A stretch of DNA of 64,000 nt from contig CAVQMC010000017.1 of NCBI GenBank assembly GCA_963713505.1, positions 1 to 64,000 of the forward strand, given 5' to 3'. How positions within the stretch are numbered: the first letter of the stretch is position 1; each line of letters opens with the position of its first letter. Both the position numbers and the translations under genes were made by a program. Of this stretch, positions 8,474 through 17,313 are shown one piece after another. This DNA comes from CAVQMC01 sp963713505. Its GTDB lineage: Bacteria > Bacteroidota > Ignavibacteria > Ignavibacteriales > Ignavibacteriaceae. A model generated the notes under the pieces. It was not told where the DNA came from. It saw only the letters and a list, made by a program, of their open reading frames with translations, and did not search any database.

Positions 8474-8487
8474 AACTAACGTTAGTT
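8474..8487. promoter_or_regulatory. Perfect 14-bp palindrome AACTAAC|GTTAGTT, candidate operator
   Basis: Lies 28-41 bases upstream of the aminotransferase start codon, where a promoter would be expected, in otherwise AT-rich sequence. A loop-free palindrome of this size suggests a dimeric DNA-binding protein rather than a terminator. No regulator gene is adjacent. Confidence 0.45.
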
Positions 8488-8514
8488 AATTAAGGTAATT
8501 TTTAATTCTATAAA

Positions 8515-9815
8515 ATGCCAAAAACAAAATACGTTACTCCGGATATTAATCTAAATCTTAATGTCAGGGGAATCCCTCTCTCAGCCACACTTTTAATAAA
8601 TGAAAAAAGCAATCAACTTAGGAAAGAAGGAAAGACTGTTTATAAATTAGGACTTGGACAGTCGCCGTTTCCTGTTCCCCAATCAGTTGTTGATGCTATT
8701 AAAAACAAATGCATTTCAAAAAGATTATCTGCCGGTAAAAGGACTTGCCTCAATTAAGACAAGCCGTTGCAGAATATTACTGCAGAACTCAAGGAGTTTG
8801 TTATACAGATGAGGATGTATTAATCGGTCCGGGTTCTAAAGAATTAATGTTTCTTCTTCAGTTTGTTTATTACGGCGATTTGGTAATTCCTACTCCAAGC
8901 TGGGTGTCTTATGCACCTCAAGCAAATATTATCGGCAGACATGTTTATTGGCTTTCAACTACAAGAGAAAATAAATGGAGATTAACTGCGGATGAATTAG
9001 TTGAACATTGTAAAGAAGATCCGAACAGACCGAGAATTGTTATATTAAATTATCCTTCAAATCCAAGCGGTTCAACATATACCATTGAAGAGTTGAAAAA
9101 AATTGCAAAGGTTGCACGTGAACATAAAATAATTCTTATTTCCGATGAGATTTACGGTGAACTTCATCATAAAGGTAAACATGTATCAATTGCAAAGTTT
9201 TATCCTGAAGGAACAATAATCAGCGGAGGAATAAGTAAATGGTGCGGAGCAGGTGGATGGAGATTAGGAACCTTTACTTTTCCGTCTTCATTAAGATGGC
9301 TACTGGATGCAATGGCTGCTGTAGCCAGCGAAACTTTTACTTCTACAAGCGCGCCAATTCAATTTGCATCGGTAAGAGCTTTTCAAGGGGGAATTAAAAT
9401 TGAAAGGTACTTATGGAACTGCAGGAAAATCTTATCGGCATTAGGTAAAGCTGTAAGTGAAAAACTAATTAAAGCCGGAGTTCATGTTTATCACCCGGAT
9501 GGGGCATTTTATGTCTTTCCGGATTTCTCAGATTTTGAGGTTAAATTTCATCAAAGAGGATATAAAAATTCAATAGATTTTTGTAATGATTTACTTGAGC
9601 AAACAGGAGTTGCAATATTACCAGGAAGTGCATTCGGCAGACCTAAAGAAGAATTTACAGCCAGAATTTCTTATGTGGATTTTGATGGAACAAGAGCTTT
9701 AGCGGCTGCTGAAGAATTAAATTCTGATAAAGAATTTAATGGGGATTTTGTTGAAAATTACTGTGCAACAACATTGAAGGCTGTTGATTTAATTTGTGAT
9801 TTTATAAAAGCTTAG
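8515..9815 (+). CDS. PLP-dependent class I/II aminotransferase (two frameshifts)
   Basis: Cytoplasmic fold-type I aminotransferase of the aspartate aminotransferase-like superfamily; substrate unknown. Motifs in order: KLGLGQSPFPVP near residue 45, NYPSNPSGSTY, DEIYGEL, and the pyridoxal-phosphate lysine in SGGISKWCGAGGWRLG. The reading frame breaks twice. An extra A at about 8707-8710 and an extra G at about 8747 must be skipped to give the continuous sequence KNNAFQKDYLPVKGLPQLRQ. With both corrected the gene is an exact multiple of three and encodes 432 aa, the usual length. A gene caller would report two fragments joined near 8745. A 14-bp palindrome lies upstream. Confidence 0.85.
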
Positions 9816-9922
9816 TTATTTGATTTAGTTGATAATTTGGGATTTATCATTTTGCTGCAAACATAACATGTCATCTTTAAAGAGATTTTTAAAACCTAAT
9901 TCTAAAACTCTAAGGATATATC

Positions 9923-10021
9923 ATCCCTAACGGGATTAACAGAATTTCTATAAATAACTCCATCGGAGTGATATATTATTAGAATAAATGAAGGAGAGAT
10001 ATTATAAAACCACATAGTGGT
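9923..10021. repeat. Left three-hairpin repeat of the IS200-like element
   Basis: Hairpins at 9923-9936 (ATCCC-TAAC-GGGAT), 9957-9969 (ACTCC-ATC-GGAGT) and 10009-10021 (ACCAC-ATA-GTGGT). Each has a 5-bp stem and a loop of three or four bases. Confidence 0.85.
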
Positions 10022-10073
10022 GACGTGTTCAGATATTATACATGGAATCTTAAAAATAACAATGGAGGAAATC

Positions 10074-10536
10074 ATGGCAAACACCTATTCACAATTACTA
10101 ATCCACATTGTTTTTGCGGTTAAAGGAAGACAAAATTTAATATCAAACAAATGGAAAGATGAACTCTTTCAAATACATAACCGGTATTGTTAAAAATAAA
10201 AAACAAAAATTAATATGCATAAACGGTGTACAAGATCATGTTCATATTTTGATTGGATTAAAGCCGGAGAAAGCAATTTCGGATTTAGTTAGAGATGTGA
10301 AAAACAATTCCTCCGATTTTATCAATAAAAATAAATTAGTAAGAGGAAGATTTAGCTGGCAAAAAGGCTACGGAGTTTTTTCCTATTCAAATTCTCAACT
10401 AGATAGAGTTGTAAAGTATATAATGAATCAGGAAAAGCATCATAAGAGAAAAACTTTTAAAGAAGAGTATATTGAATTTTTAGAGAAATTCAGTATTGAA
10501 TATGATGAAAAATATTTATTTGATTGGATAGAATAA
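10074..10536 (+). CDS. Y1 (HUH) transposase, IS200/REP-associated family, one frameshift
   Basis: Single-strand DNA transposase of the HUH superfamily. The product starts with MANTYSQLLIHIVFAVKGRQ and contains the HUH motif as DHVHILIGL; the likely catalytic tyrosine is in YIMNQEKHHKRKTF. An extra base at about 10170 breaks the frame. Removing it joins KDELF to KYITGIVKNKK and gives 153 aa, the normal size. The gene is flanked on both sides by three-hairpin repeats that are probably its recognition sites. Whether it is an active element or a domesticated REP-associated protein cannot be told. No TnpB-like partner is present. Confidence 0.85.
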
Positions 10537-10605
10537 TTTGATGTTTTTGCGTCACTCCTACGGAGATTGGTCTTTTTCATTGATTAATATTATTAAGAAC
10601 ATATC

Positions 10606-10703
10606 ATCCCTAAAGGGATTGACTTGAACGAAAATTAACTCCGAAGGAGTGAAATATTCTTAAGAAGTTAATAAATGAGAAGAAAATAAAACCACATAGT
10701 GGT
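10606..10703. repeat. Right three-hairpin repeat of the IS200-like element
   Basis: Hairpins at 10606-10619 (ATCCC-TAAA-GGGAT), 10638-10650 (ACTCC-GAA-GGAGT) and 10691-10703 (ACCAC-ATA-GTGGT), in the same order and orientation as the left copy. Weaker, decayed copies continue to about 10800. Confidence 0.85.
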
Positions 10704-10833
10704 GACATATAAAGTTAAAATATTTTATATATCATCTAAATAGAGATTTTTTGTATTTGAGGATATCTGAATTTTTAATAACACAAAATCCCAAAAGAGA
10801 TTACTTAAAAGATTGCATCGTAATTAATCTTTT

Positions 10834-12257
10834 TCAACTTTCAACCAATACTTCCTTTTTTTGTGAATGTTCAACCGGGTAACCTGCTTTTACCCAGCCT
10901 TCATATCCGCAGGTTAAATTGAAAACATTTTTAAATCCATTATCTTAGCAGAATACTTGCCGCAATACTGGATCTATCTCCGCCTGCACAATGAACAACA
11001 ATTTTATCATCTTTTGAAAGTTCATTTAATCTATCGGATAAATATCCCGCATGTATATTAACTGCATTTGGAATATGCCCATTTTCATATTCAGTATAAT
11101 TTCTAACATCTAAAACAAAATACTCATCTAAGTTATTATATAATTGTTTAACATTTATTTGATTCATTGTTTCCAAACTCATAACCGGAGTTTGCAAGTT
11201 TATCCATATCGTTTACATATCCGTAAATATTATCCAAACCGATTCTTATTAAAGACTTTGTTAATTCTTCAATTCTATTCTCAGAAGCAACAAGCATAAA
11301 CGGTTTGTCATAATCTAAAATCCAACCGGCCCATGTGCTGAATGCAGAATTATCCTGAATGTTAATACTGTCTTTTATATGTCCGCCGGCAAAAGCAATT
11401 TTATCCCGCGTATCGATTAATTTTATATTATCATTTAATGCCTTATCAAATTGCGTTAAGGTAAGTCTAGCAGGGTGGGGAATGTTTCCCAATATTTTAG
11501 GACCGACTTTATTTAACCTTTTCATCATTGCAAAATATTTAGGAGGTTCCGGCTGACCTTCAAGCAAAGTATTTACAAATTCGTTTTCATCTTCAATCTG
11601 AAATGCCCAATTAACCAGCTTTTCATATCCTACGGTCGAACCCGGAACGGCTCCTAAAGCTTTTCCGCATGCAGAACCTGCACCATGTCCCGGCCACACT
11701 TGAATATAATCCGGGAGTGCTTTAAATATATTTAATGAATTAAACATCTGCTTTGCGCCAATTTCTCTGGTGCCTTTTATTCCGGCAGCTTTTTCTAACA
11801 GATCCGGTCTGCCTACATCTCCAACGAAAACAAAATCTCCTGTAAAGATCATAACCGGTGCATCTCCGGCAGGAGTATCAGTTAAAAGAAAAGAAATATG
11901 TTCAGGCGTATGTCCGGGAGTGTGCATAACCTGAAGTTTTATATTGCCTACTTTTATAAAATCACTGTCCTTTAACCCAATATGATCAAATTGATATTGC
12001 CAGTCTTTTCCGCCTTCATCCGATAAATAAACTTTTGCACCTGTTGCAGCAGCTAATTCTCTTGTACCGCTTAAAAAATCTGCATGAATATGAGTTTCTG
12101 TAATATGAGTAATTTGAAGTTTTTCTTTTTCAGCAATCTCTAAATATTCATCAATATCGCGTTTTGGATCGATCACAATTGCTTCACCGGTTGCCTGACA
12201 TCCGATAATATAACTAGCTTGTGCTAATCCCTTTTCATAAACACGTTCAAAAAACAT
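10834..12257 (-). CDS. MBL-fold persulfide dioxygenase-like protein with C-terminal rhodanese domains (two frameshifts)
   Basis: Predicted cytoplasmic sulfur-handling enzyme. The N-terminal metallo-beta-lactamase domain has the variant metal motif THIHADF (final His replaced by Phe, as I recall for CstB-like proteins), then HTPGHTPEH, GDFVFVGDVGRPDLL and PGHGAGS. A degenerate rhodanese domain (LIDTRDKIAFAGGHIKDS, no active-site Cys seen) is followed by a second one with VLDVRNYTEYENGHIPNA and active-site loop CAGGDRSS. Extra bases at about 11171-11175 and 10942 break the frame. Skipping them gives 473 aa ending YPVEHSQKKEVLVES, an exact multiple of three. It probably oxidises or transfers persulfide sulfur. 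Another rhodanese gene lies just upstream on the same strand, 34 bases away. Confidence 0.85.
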
Positions 12258-12291
12258 TTAAGTCTCCCGTTTAAAATTCTTTTGTTAAATT

Positions 12292-12641
12292 TTATTCTAA
12301 ATCTTCATCCCAATCCAGAATTCCTGATTCAAGATTGTATATTGTTTTGAAATCCCATTGCTAACATTTGTCTGCCCGCGTGATAACTTCTGTTTCCGCT
12401 TCTGCAGTACAAATAGTAGTTCTTATTTCTATCTAACTCATCTATTCTGCTCATAAAATCCGGACTGCTAATATCTATTAATGTAGAATTTGGAATATGA
12501 CCCGATATTGTATTCCATTTTTGTTCTTACATCTATAAGAACGCCGTTGTTATCATTTTTTAATTTTTCAGAAAATGTTCTTGAATCAAGATCTTGAACT
12601 GTATTTGAATTCTGAGATGGTTCAGTGTTTTCCTTGAACAT
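12292..12641 (-). CDS. Single-domain rhodanese-like protein (two frameshifts)
   Basis: Small sulfurtransferase-like protein. Reading from 12641, the product opens MFKENTEPSQNSN, then GVLIDVRTKMEY, GHIPNSTLIDI, and the active-site loop YCRSGNRS with the catalytic Cys, ending SGILDWDEDLE. One extra G in the run at 12501-12503 and one extra base at about 12343 must be skipped. The corrected gene is 115 aa, the usual size of a stand-alone rhodanese. No fragment is long enough for most gene callers, so it would normally be missed. It is upstream of and co-directional with the MBL-rhodanese gene, forming a two-gene sulfur operon. Confidence 0.8.
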
Positions 12642-12939
12642 AATTTTCCTTTTAGATTGTCTATAAATAATTATATAATATTACTTAACAATGTCGATGA
12701 ATAGATAAACATTTGGAATTGTTAATGAATTAAGATGCATCAATATTCAATTAGATTCAATAATTGGTATTGTATATGATTCATATCAAGCAATATATTA
12801 GAATTGAAAAGCAGTAAATAATATGTCAATATTTAATCGACTGATAAGTCTTCGATTTTTGTGTGTTTAGGGAATTTTCATTTTAGTAACTATCTTCTTT
12901 ATATTTGATTTCTGAAATAAAATTAAGGTTTTCTCTCCC

Positions 12940-14344
12940 ATGGCGAACAAATACGAATTAGCTGTACTCGGCGGCGGTCCGGGCGGTTATGTAGCGGCGA
13001 TTAGAGCTGCACAATTAGGATTTAAAACAGTTATAATTGATAAAGATAATTTAGGCGGAATATGCCTGAATTGGGGATGCATTCCTACCAAATCCTTATT
13101 GAGAAATGCTGAAATTTATGATAATGTAAAAAATCATGGAGAAGATTTTGGAATTACTGCCAAAGAACTAACTTATGATTTCAGCAGAATAATAAAAAGA
13201 AGCCGCGAAATTTCGGATAGAATTACAAAAAATGTAGAAATGCTGATTAAGAAAAATAAGATTGACAGAATAAGAGGATTTGGTAAATTAGTAAATAAAA
13301 ATCAGATTGATGTTTTTGATGATAAAAATAAAAAGATAGAATCTGTTAACATTTGATAAAGTTATTGTTGCTACCGGTGCAAGACCAAAAACTGTTGATG
13401 CAATTCCGGTTGATAGAAAAATGATTATTACAAGCCGCGAAGCTATGGTTTTACCGGAACAGCCTAAAGAATTAGTCGTTGTAGGAGCCGGAGCAATCGG
13501 AATTGAGTTTGCATATTTCTATCAAGTTCTCGGAACAAAAGTTACTGTAATTGAAATGCTTGATAGAATTCTTCCGATTGAAGATAAAGAAGTTTCTGAA
13601 ACCTTAACAAGAAGTTTTAAAAAACGAGGAATGCAGATCTTTACTAAAGCTGCTGTAGAAAAAGCAGAAGTAAAAGGAAAGAAAGTTAAAGTTACTTTTA
13701 ATGTAAATGGTGAAAAGAAAGAAATAACTGCCGATAAAGTTTTAAATGCAATTGGTGTAACAGGAAATATAGAAGGATTCGGTTTAGAAGAATTAGGAGT
13801 AGAAATATTTAAAAATCACATTAAAGTAAATAAAGATAATTACGAGACAAACGTTAAAGGAATTTTTGCTATAGGTGATGTAATAGGTCCGCCGTGGTTA
13901 GCACATGTTGCATCTGCAGAAGGAATTCATTGTGTTGAAACAATGAAAGGATTAAATCCTCCAAAATTAATATATGAAAATATTCCCGGATGCACTTATT
14001 GTCAGCCGCAGGTTGCAAGTGTAGGGTTAACTGAGGAAAAAGCAAAAGAAGCCGGTTATGAAGTAAAAGTCGGCAAATTTCCTTTTATGGCAAGCGGGAA
14101 AGCATTTGCTGTTGGCGAGAGGGAAGGTTTTGTAAAACTTATCGTTGATGCAAAATATGGTGAAATTTTAGGTGCTCATATAATTGGTGCTGAAGCAACG
14201 GAATTAATTGCTGAATTAGGATTAGCTAAATCGGTTGAAGCAACTGCAGAATCAGTTATGAAAACTGTACACGCACATCCGACACTTTCCGAATCAGTTA
14301 TGGAAGCAGCCGGTGCAGTCTACGGTGAAGCTATTCATATATAG
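12940..14344 (+). CDS. lpdA: Dihydrolipoamide dehydrogenase (E3), one frameshift
   Basis: Flavoenzyme that reoxidises the lipoyl arm of 2-oxoacid dehydrogenase complexes, passing electrons to NAD. The FAD-binding GGGPGGYVAAIRAAQLG is near the N-terminus and the redox-active disulfide is GGICLNWGCIPTKS. The NAD-binding VVVGAGAIGIEFA follows, and the C-terminal dimerisation domain has the catalytic HAHPTLSE. The frame breaks at about 13350 where one extra A must be skipped (ESVN to FDKVIVATGARPK). Corrected length is 467 aa, normal for the family. The genes for lipoyl attachment, E1, E2 and lipoyl synthase follow on the same strand, so this is very probably the E3 of that complex. Confidence 0.93.
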
Positions 14345-14373
14345 ATTTATTGTGATTTAAATTATTATTTTTT

Positions 14374-14396
14374 AAGAAGTTATTCCTTCTTTTTTA
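14374..14396 (+). terminator. Candidate terminator after lpdA
   Basis: AAGAAG and CTTCTT are separated by six bases and followed by TTTTATT. The stem is short and AT-rich, so partial read-through into lipB is likely. Confidence 0.45.
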
Positions 14397-14439
14397 TTAA
14401 ATTACTTAATATTTAGTTTCAACAAAAATTGTATTAAAA

Positions 14440-15141
14440 TTGATCAATAGATCGTTAAATTACTGCGACTTAGGTTTGATTGATTATCAGGAAGCCTGGG
14501 ATCTGCAGAAAGAAACTTTTGAATTCAGATATAAGAAATTATTCAGCGATGTCTTATATCTTTTGGAACATCCTCATACATATACTTTAGGTAAAACTGC
14601 AGAAGCTGAACATTTAATAAGCAATAAAGATTATCTAGAAAAAAATAAAATCTCGGTATATAATATTGATAGAGGCGGCGATATAACTTATCACGGTCCG
14701 GGACAAATTGTAGGATATCCGATTATTGATTTGAATGAATGGAAAAAAGATACTCATAAATATTTAAGAGCTTTGGAAGAAGTAATTATAAGAACTCTTG
14801 ATGAATATGGAATTAAAGGTACACGCGATCCAAAATATACCGGAGTTTGGATTGAAAATAGAAAAATTGCTGCAATTGGAATAAAAGTGAGCAGATGGAT
14901 AACAATGCACGGATTCGCATTCAATATCAATACGGATTTGTCTTTGTTTAACGGAATAGTTCCGTGCGGAATTTTTGATAAAGATGTAACATCTATGAAA
15001 AGAGAATTGAATAAAGAGATTGATATTAAAGAGGTTAAAGCTAAGTTGTTAAAAAAATTTTTAACCGTGTTTGGTTATGAAGAATCCGTTGAAAAAAATA
15101 GAGAAGAATTATTTGCTGCAAGTTTAACTAATAGTCAATAG
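14440..15141 (+). CDS. lipB: Octanoyl-ACP:protein octanoyltransferase (LipB)
   Basis: Transfers octanoate from acyl carrier protein to the lipoyl domains of E2-type proteins, the first step of lipoate synthesis. The 233-aa protein has the family motifs RGGDITYHGPGQIVGYPI, the substrate-pocket lysine in RKIAAIGIKVSRWITMHG, and the catalytic cysteine in GIVPCGIFDKDVTSM. No ATG is available upstream in frame; the start used is TTG at 14440, which gives the conserved opening NRSLNYCDLG. It lies between lpdA and the fused E1 gene, and lipA follows E2, so both lipoylation genes sit with their client. Confidence 0.9.
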   Translation: MINRSLNYCDLGLIDYQEAWDLQKETFEFRYKKLFSDVLYLLEHPHTYTLGKTAEAEHLISNKDYLEKNKISVYNIDRGGDITYHGPGQIVGYPIIDLNEWKKDTHKYLRALEEVIIRTLDEYGIKGTRDPKYTGVWIENRKIAAIGIKVSRWITMHGFAFNINTDLSLFNGIVPCGIFDKDVTSMKRELNKEIDIKEVKAKLLKKFLTVFGYEESVEKNREELFAASLTNSQ

Positions 15142-15152
15142 AAAGGTTTGTA

Positions 15153-17291
15153 ATGGCTAAGAGAAATTCCTCAAAAAATGAAACAGCAGAAAAAGTGAAT
15201 AAAAGAAAAACTAAAAACAAATCGGTTTCTAAAAGCAATAATAAAAGTACTAAATCAAATTCAAAATCTTCTAATAATGTCGGGCTAAAAAAAGAAGAGT
15301 TATTAAAAGTTTTAAGATTAATGCTTCTTGCCAGAAACATTGATAATAAAGCAATGAATCTTTTACGTCAGGGAAAAACATTTTTTCATATAGCCGGTTC
15401 CGGGCACGAAGCTATTCAAACTGCAGTAGGACTTTTACTTGATCCGAAAAAAGATTGGTTTTATCCGTATTATAGAGATTTGGCGGTTGTGCTTTCTGCC
15501 GGACTAACTCCAAAAGAATTTTTTCTTCAATGTTTTGCAAAAGCTGATGATCCTTCAAGCGGATCAAGACAGTTGCCTGAACATTGGGGACATCCTAATA
15601 TAAACTTGCCTTCTCAATCCAGTCCAACCGGTACACAATTCTTACCGGCAGTCGGAACTGCATTAGCTGCAACAAGACAAAATAAAGAAATAATTTCTTA
15701 TGTGAGCAGCGGAGAAGGAACTACAAGTCAAGGCGAATTTCATGAAGCAGTGAATTGGGCAAGCCGCGAAAAACTTCCTGTGCTTTTTGTTATTGAAAAT
15801 AATAAATATGCAATTTCTGTTCCTGTTCAATTTCAATCCGGAGGAAAAGGACATTCAATTGCTGCAATGATGGCCGGTTACGATGGACTTCACAGAGCTA
15901 AAATTGACGGAACAAATTTTTATGAAAGTTATCATGCAGTAAAAGAAGCTATAGATCATATTAAAAGCGGAAAAGGTCCTGCTTTAATTGAAGCTGAAGT
16001 TGTTAGATTATTATCGCACTCTTCTTCAGATGATCAGAAAAAATACAGGGATCCAAAAGAACTTGAGGAAGATTTAAAAAATTGTCCCATTGAAAAACTT
16101 TCCAAACAATTAATTTCCGATAAAATAATTTCTAAAAATGATTATGAAAAATTAAAACAAGAAGTTATTGATGAGATTAATAAAGCCGCTGATGAAGCTG
16201 TAAAAGCTGCAGATCCGGATCCTAAAAATGCTGCAAAATTTGTTTTTGATGAAAGCGGTTTCAGAGATTCACTCGAATATGAAAAGAATGAACCTTCCGG
16301 GAATAAAATTGTTATGGTGGATGCAATAAACCATGCCTTGATGGAAGAGATGGAAAAAAATGATAAGATTTATGTTTTTGGAGAAGATATTGCAGATAAT
16401 AAAGGCGGAGTTTTTACAGCTACGAAAGGTCTTTCTAAAAAATTCGGTATCGACAGAGTTTTTAATTCTCCTTTAGCAGAAGCCAGTATAACAGGAGTAG
16501 CTTTAGGTATGGCTATTTACGGATTGAAACCAATTGTTGAAATTCAATTTGGTGATTATATTTGGCCGGGTTTTATGCAGTTGAGAAATGAACTCGCCAC
16601 AATTCGATATAGATCGAATAACACCTGGACGGCACCCGTTGTTGTTCGTGTTGCTGTCGGCGGGTACATACACGGCGGATTATACCACAGCCAAAGTATT
16701 GAATCAACTTTTGCTCATATTCCGGGTTTATTTATTGCATTTCCTTCAAATGCTGCAGATGCAAAAGGATTATTAAAAACCGCTGCAAGAATAAATGATC
16801 CGGTAATATTCTGTGAACATAAAGGTTTGTACAGGCAAAGTTCAGCAATGTCTCCCGAGCCGGATGATGAATATTTAGTTCCGTTTGGAAAAGCCAAAGT
16901 TGTAAAAGAAGGAAATGATCTAACAGTTGTTACTTATGGTTTATCTGTTTGGGATAGTCTAATTGCTGCAAAAAAATTGGAAGAAGAAGAAGGTTTATCT
17001 GTAGAGATTGTAGATATCAGAACAATTATTCCTTTAGATGAAGAAACCATTTTCAATTCAGTTAAGAAAACTAACAAAGCAGTTGTTATACATGAAGATA
17101 CATTTACAGGCGGATTCGGTGCTGAAATTGCTGCTCGCATAGCTGATAAATGTTTTCAATATCTTGATGGTCCCGTTAAAAGAATTGCTGCTCTCGATTC
17201 TCATATTCCATATTCACCGATTTTGGAAAATGCAATTCTTCCTAATAGAGAAAGAGTTTACAAAGGTATAAAAGAATTATTAGAATTTTAA
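15153..17291 (+). CDS. Fused alpha-beta E1 subunit of a 2-oxoacid dehydrogenase
   Basis: Thiamine-diphosphate-dependent decarboxylase component of a pyruvate or branched-chain 2-oxoacid dehydrogenase complex. The 712-aa protein joins the usually separate subunits: E1 alpha at about 48-370, with the ThDP motif beginning GEGTTSQGEFHEAVN and ending ENNKYAIS, and E1 beta at about 385-712 (KIYVFGEDIADNKGGVF, EIQFGDYIWPGFMQL, VVIHEDTFTGGFGAEIAA). The first 47 residues are a Lys/Ser/Asn-rich low-complexity tail with no family counterpart. The lipoyl E2 gene starts 22 bases downstream. Sequence looks closer to the branched-chain/acetoin E1 type than to AceE, but the substrate cannot be decided. Confidence 0.9.
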   Translation: MAKRNSSKNETAEKVNKRKTKNKSVSKSNNKSTKSNSKSSNNVGLKKEELLKVLRLMLLARNIDNKAMNLLRQGKTFFHIAGSGHEAIQTAVGLLLDPKKDWFYPYYRDLAVVLSAGLTPKEFFLQCFAKADDPSSGSRQLPEHWGHPNINLPSQSSPTGTQFLPAVGTALAATRQNKEIISYVSSGEGTTSQGEFHEAVNWASREKLPVLFVIENNKYAISVPVQFQSGGKGHSIAAMMAGYDGLHRAKIDGTNFYESYHAVKEAIDHIKSGKGPALIEAEVVRLLSHSSSDDQKKYRDPKELEEDLKNCPIEKLSKQLISDKIISKNDYEKLKQEVIDEINKAADEAVKAADPDPKNAAKFVFDESGFRDSLEYEKNEPSGNKIVMVDAINHALMEEMEKNDKIYVFGEDIADNKGGVFTATKGLSKKFGIDRVFNSPLAEASITGVALGMAIYGLKPIVEIQFGDYIWPGFMQLRNELATIRYRSNNTWTAPVVVRVAVGGYIHGGLYHSQSIESTFAHIPGLFIAFPSNAADAKGLLKTAARINDPVIFCEHKGLYRQSSAMSPEPDDEYLVPFGKAKVVKEGNDLTVVTYGLSVWDSLIAAKKLEEEEGLSVEIVDIRTIIPLDEETIFNSVKKTNKAVVIHEDTFTGGFGAEIAARIADKCFQYLDGPVKRIAALDSHIPYSPILENAILPNRERVYKGIKELLEF

Positions 17292-17313
17292 AAAAGAAAC
17301 CAGGAGTTTAAAA

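Larger units (their letters stand above)
9919..10707 (+). mobile_element. IS200/REP-type element with flanking hairpin repeats
   Basis: A small transposase gene sits between two copies, in the same orientation, of a roughly 100-base region of three hairpins: ATCCC-TAA(C/A)-GGGAT, ACTCC-(ATC/GAA)-GGAGT and ACCAC-ATA-GTGGT. The left copy spans 9923-10021 and the right copy 10606-10703. Additional hairpin remnants lie at 10554-10567 (ACTCC-TAC-GGAGA). Subterminal hairpins without terminal inverted repeats are what Y1 transposases recognise. The layout resembles REP-associated transposases as well as IS200; exact element ends cannot be fixed from one copy. Confidence 0.7.
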
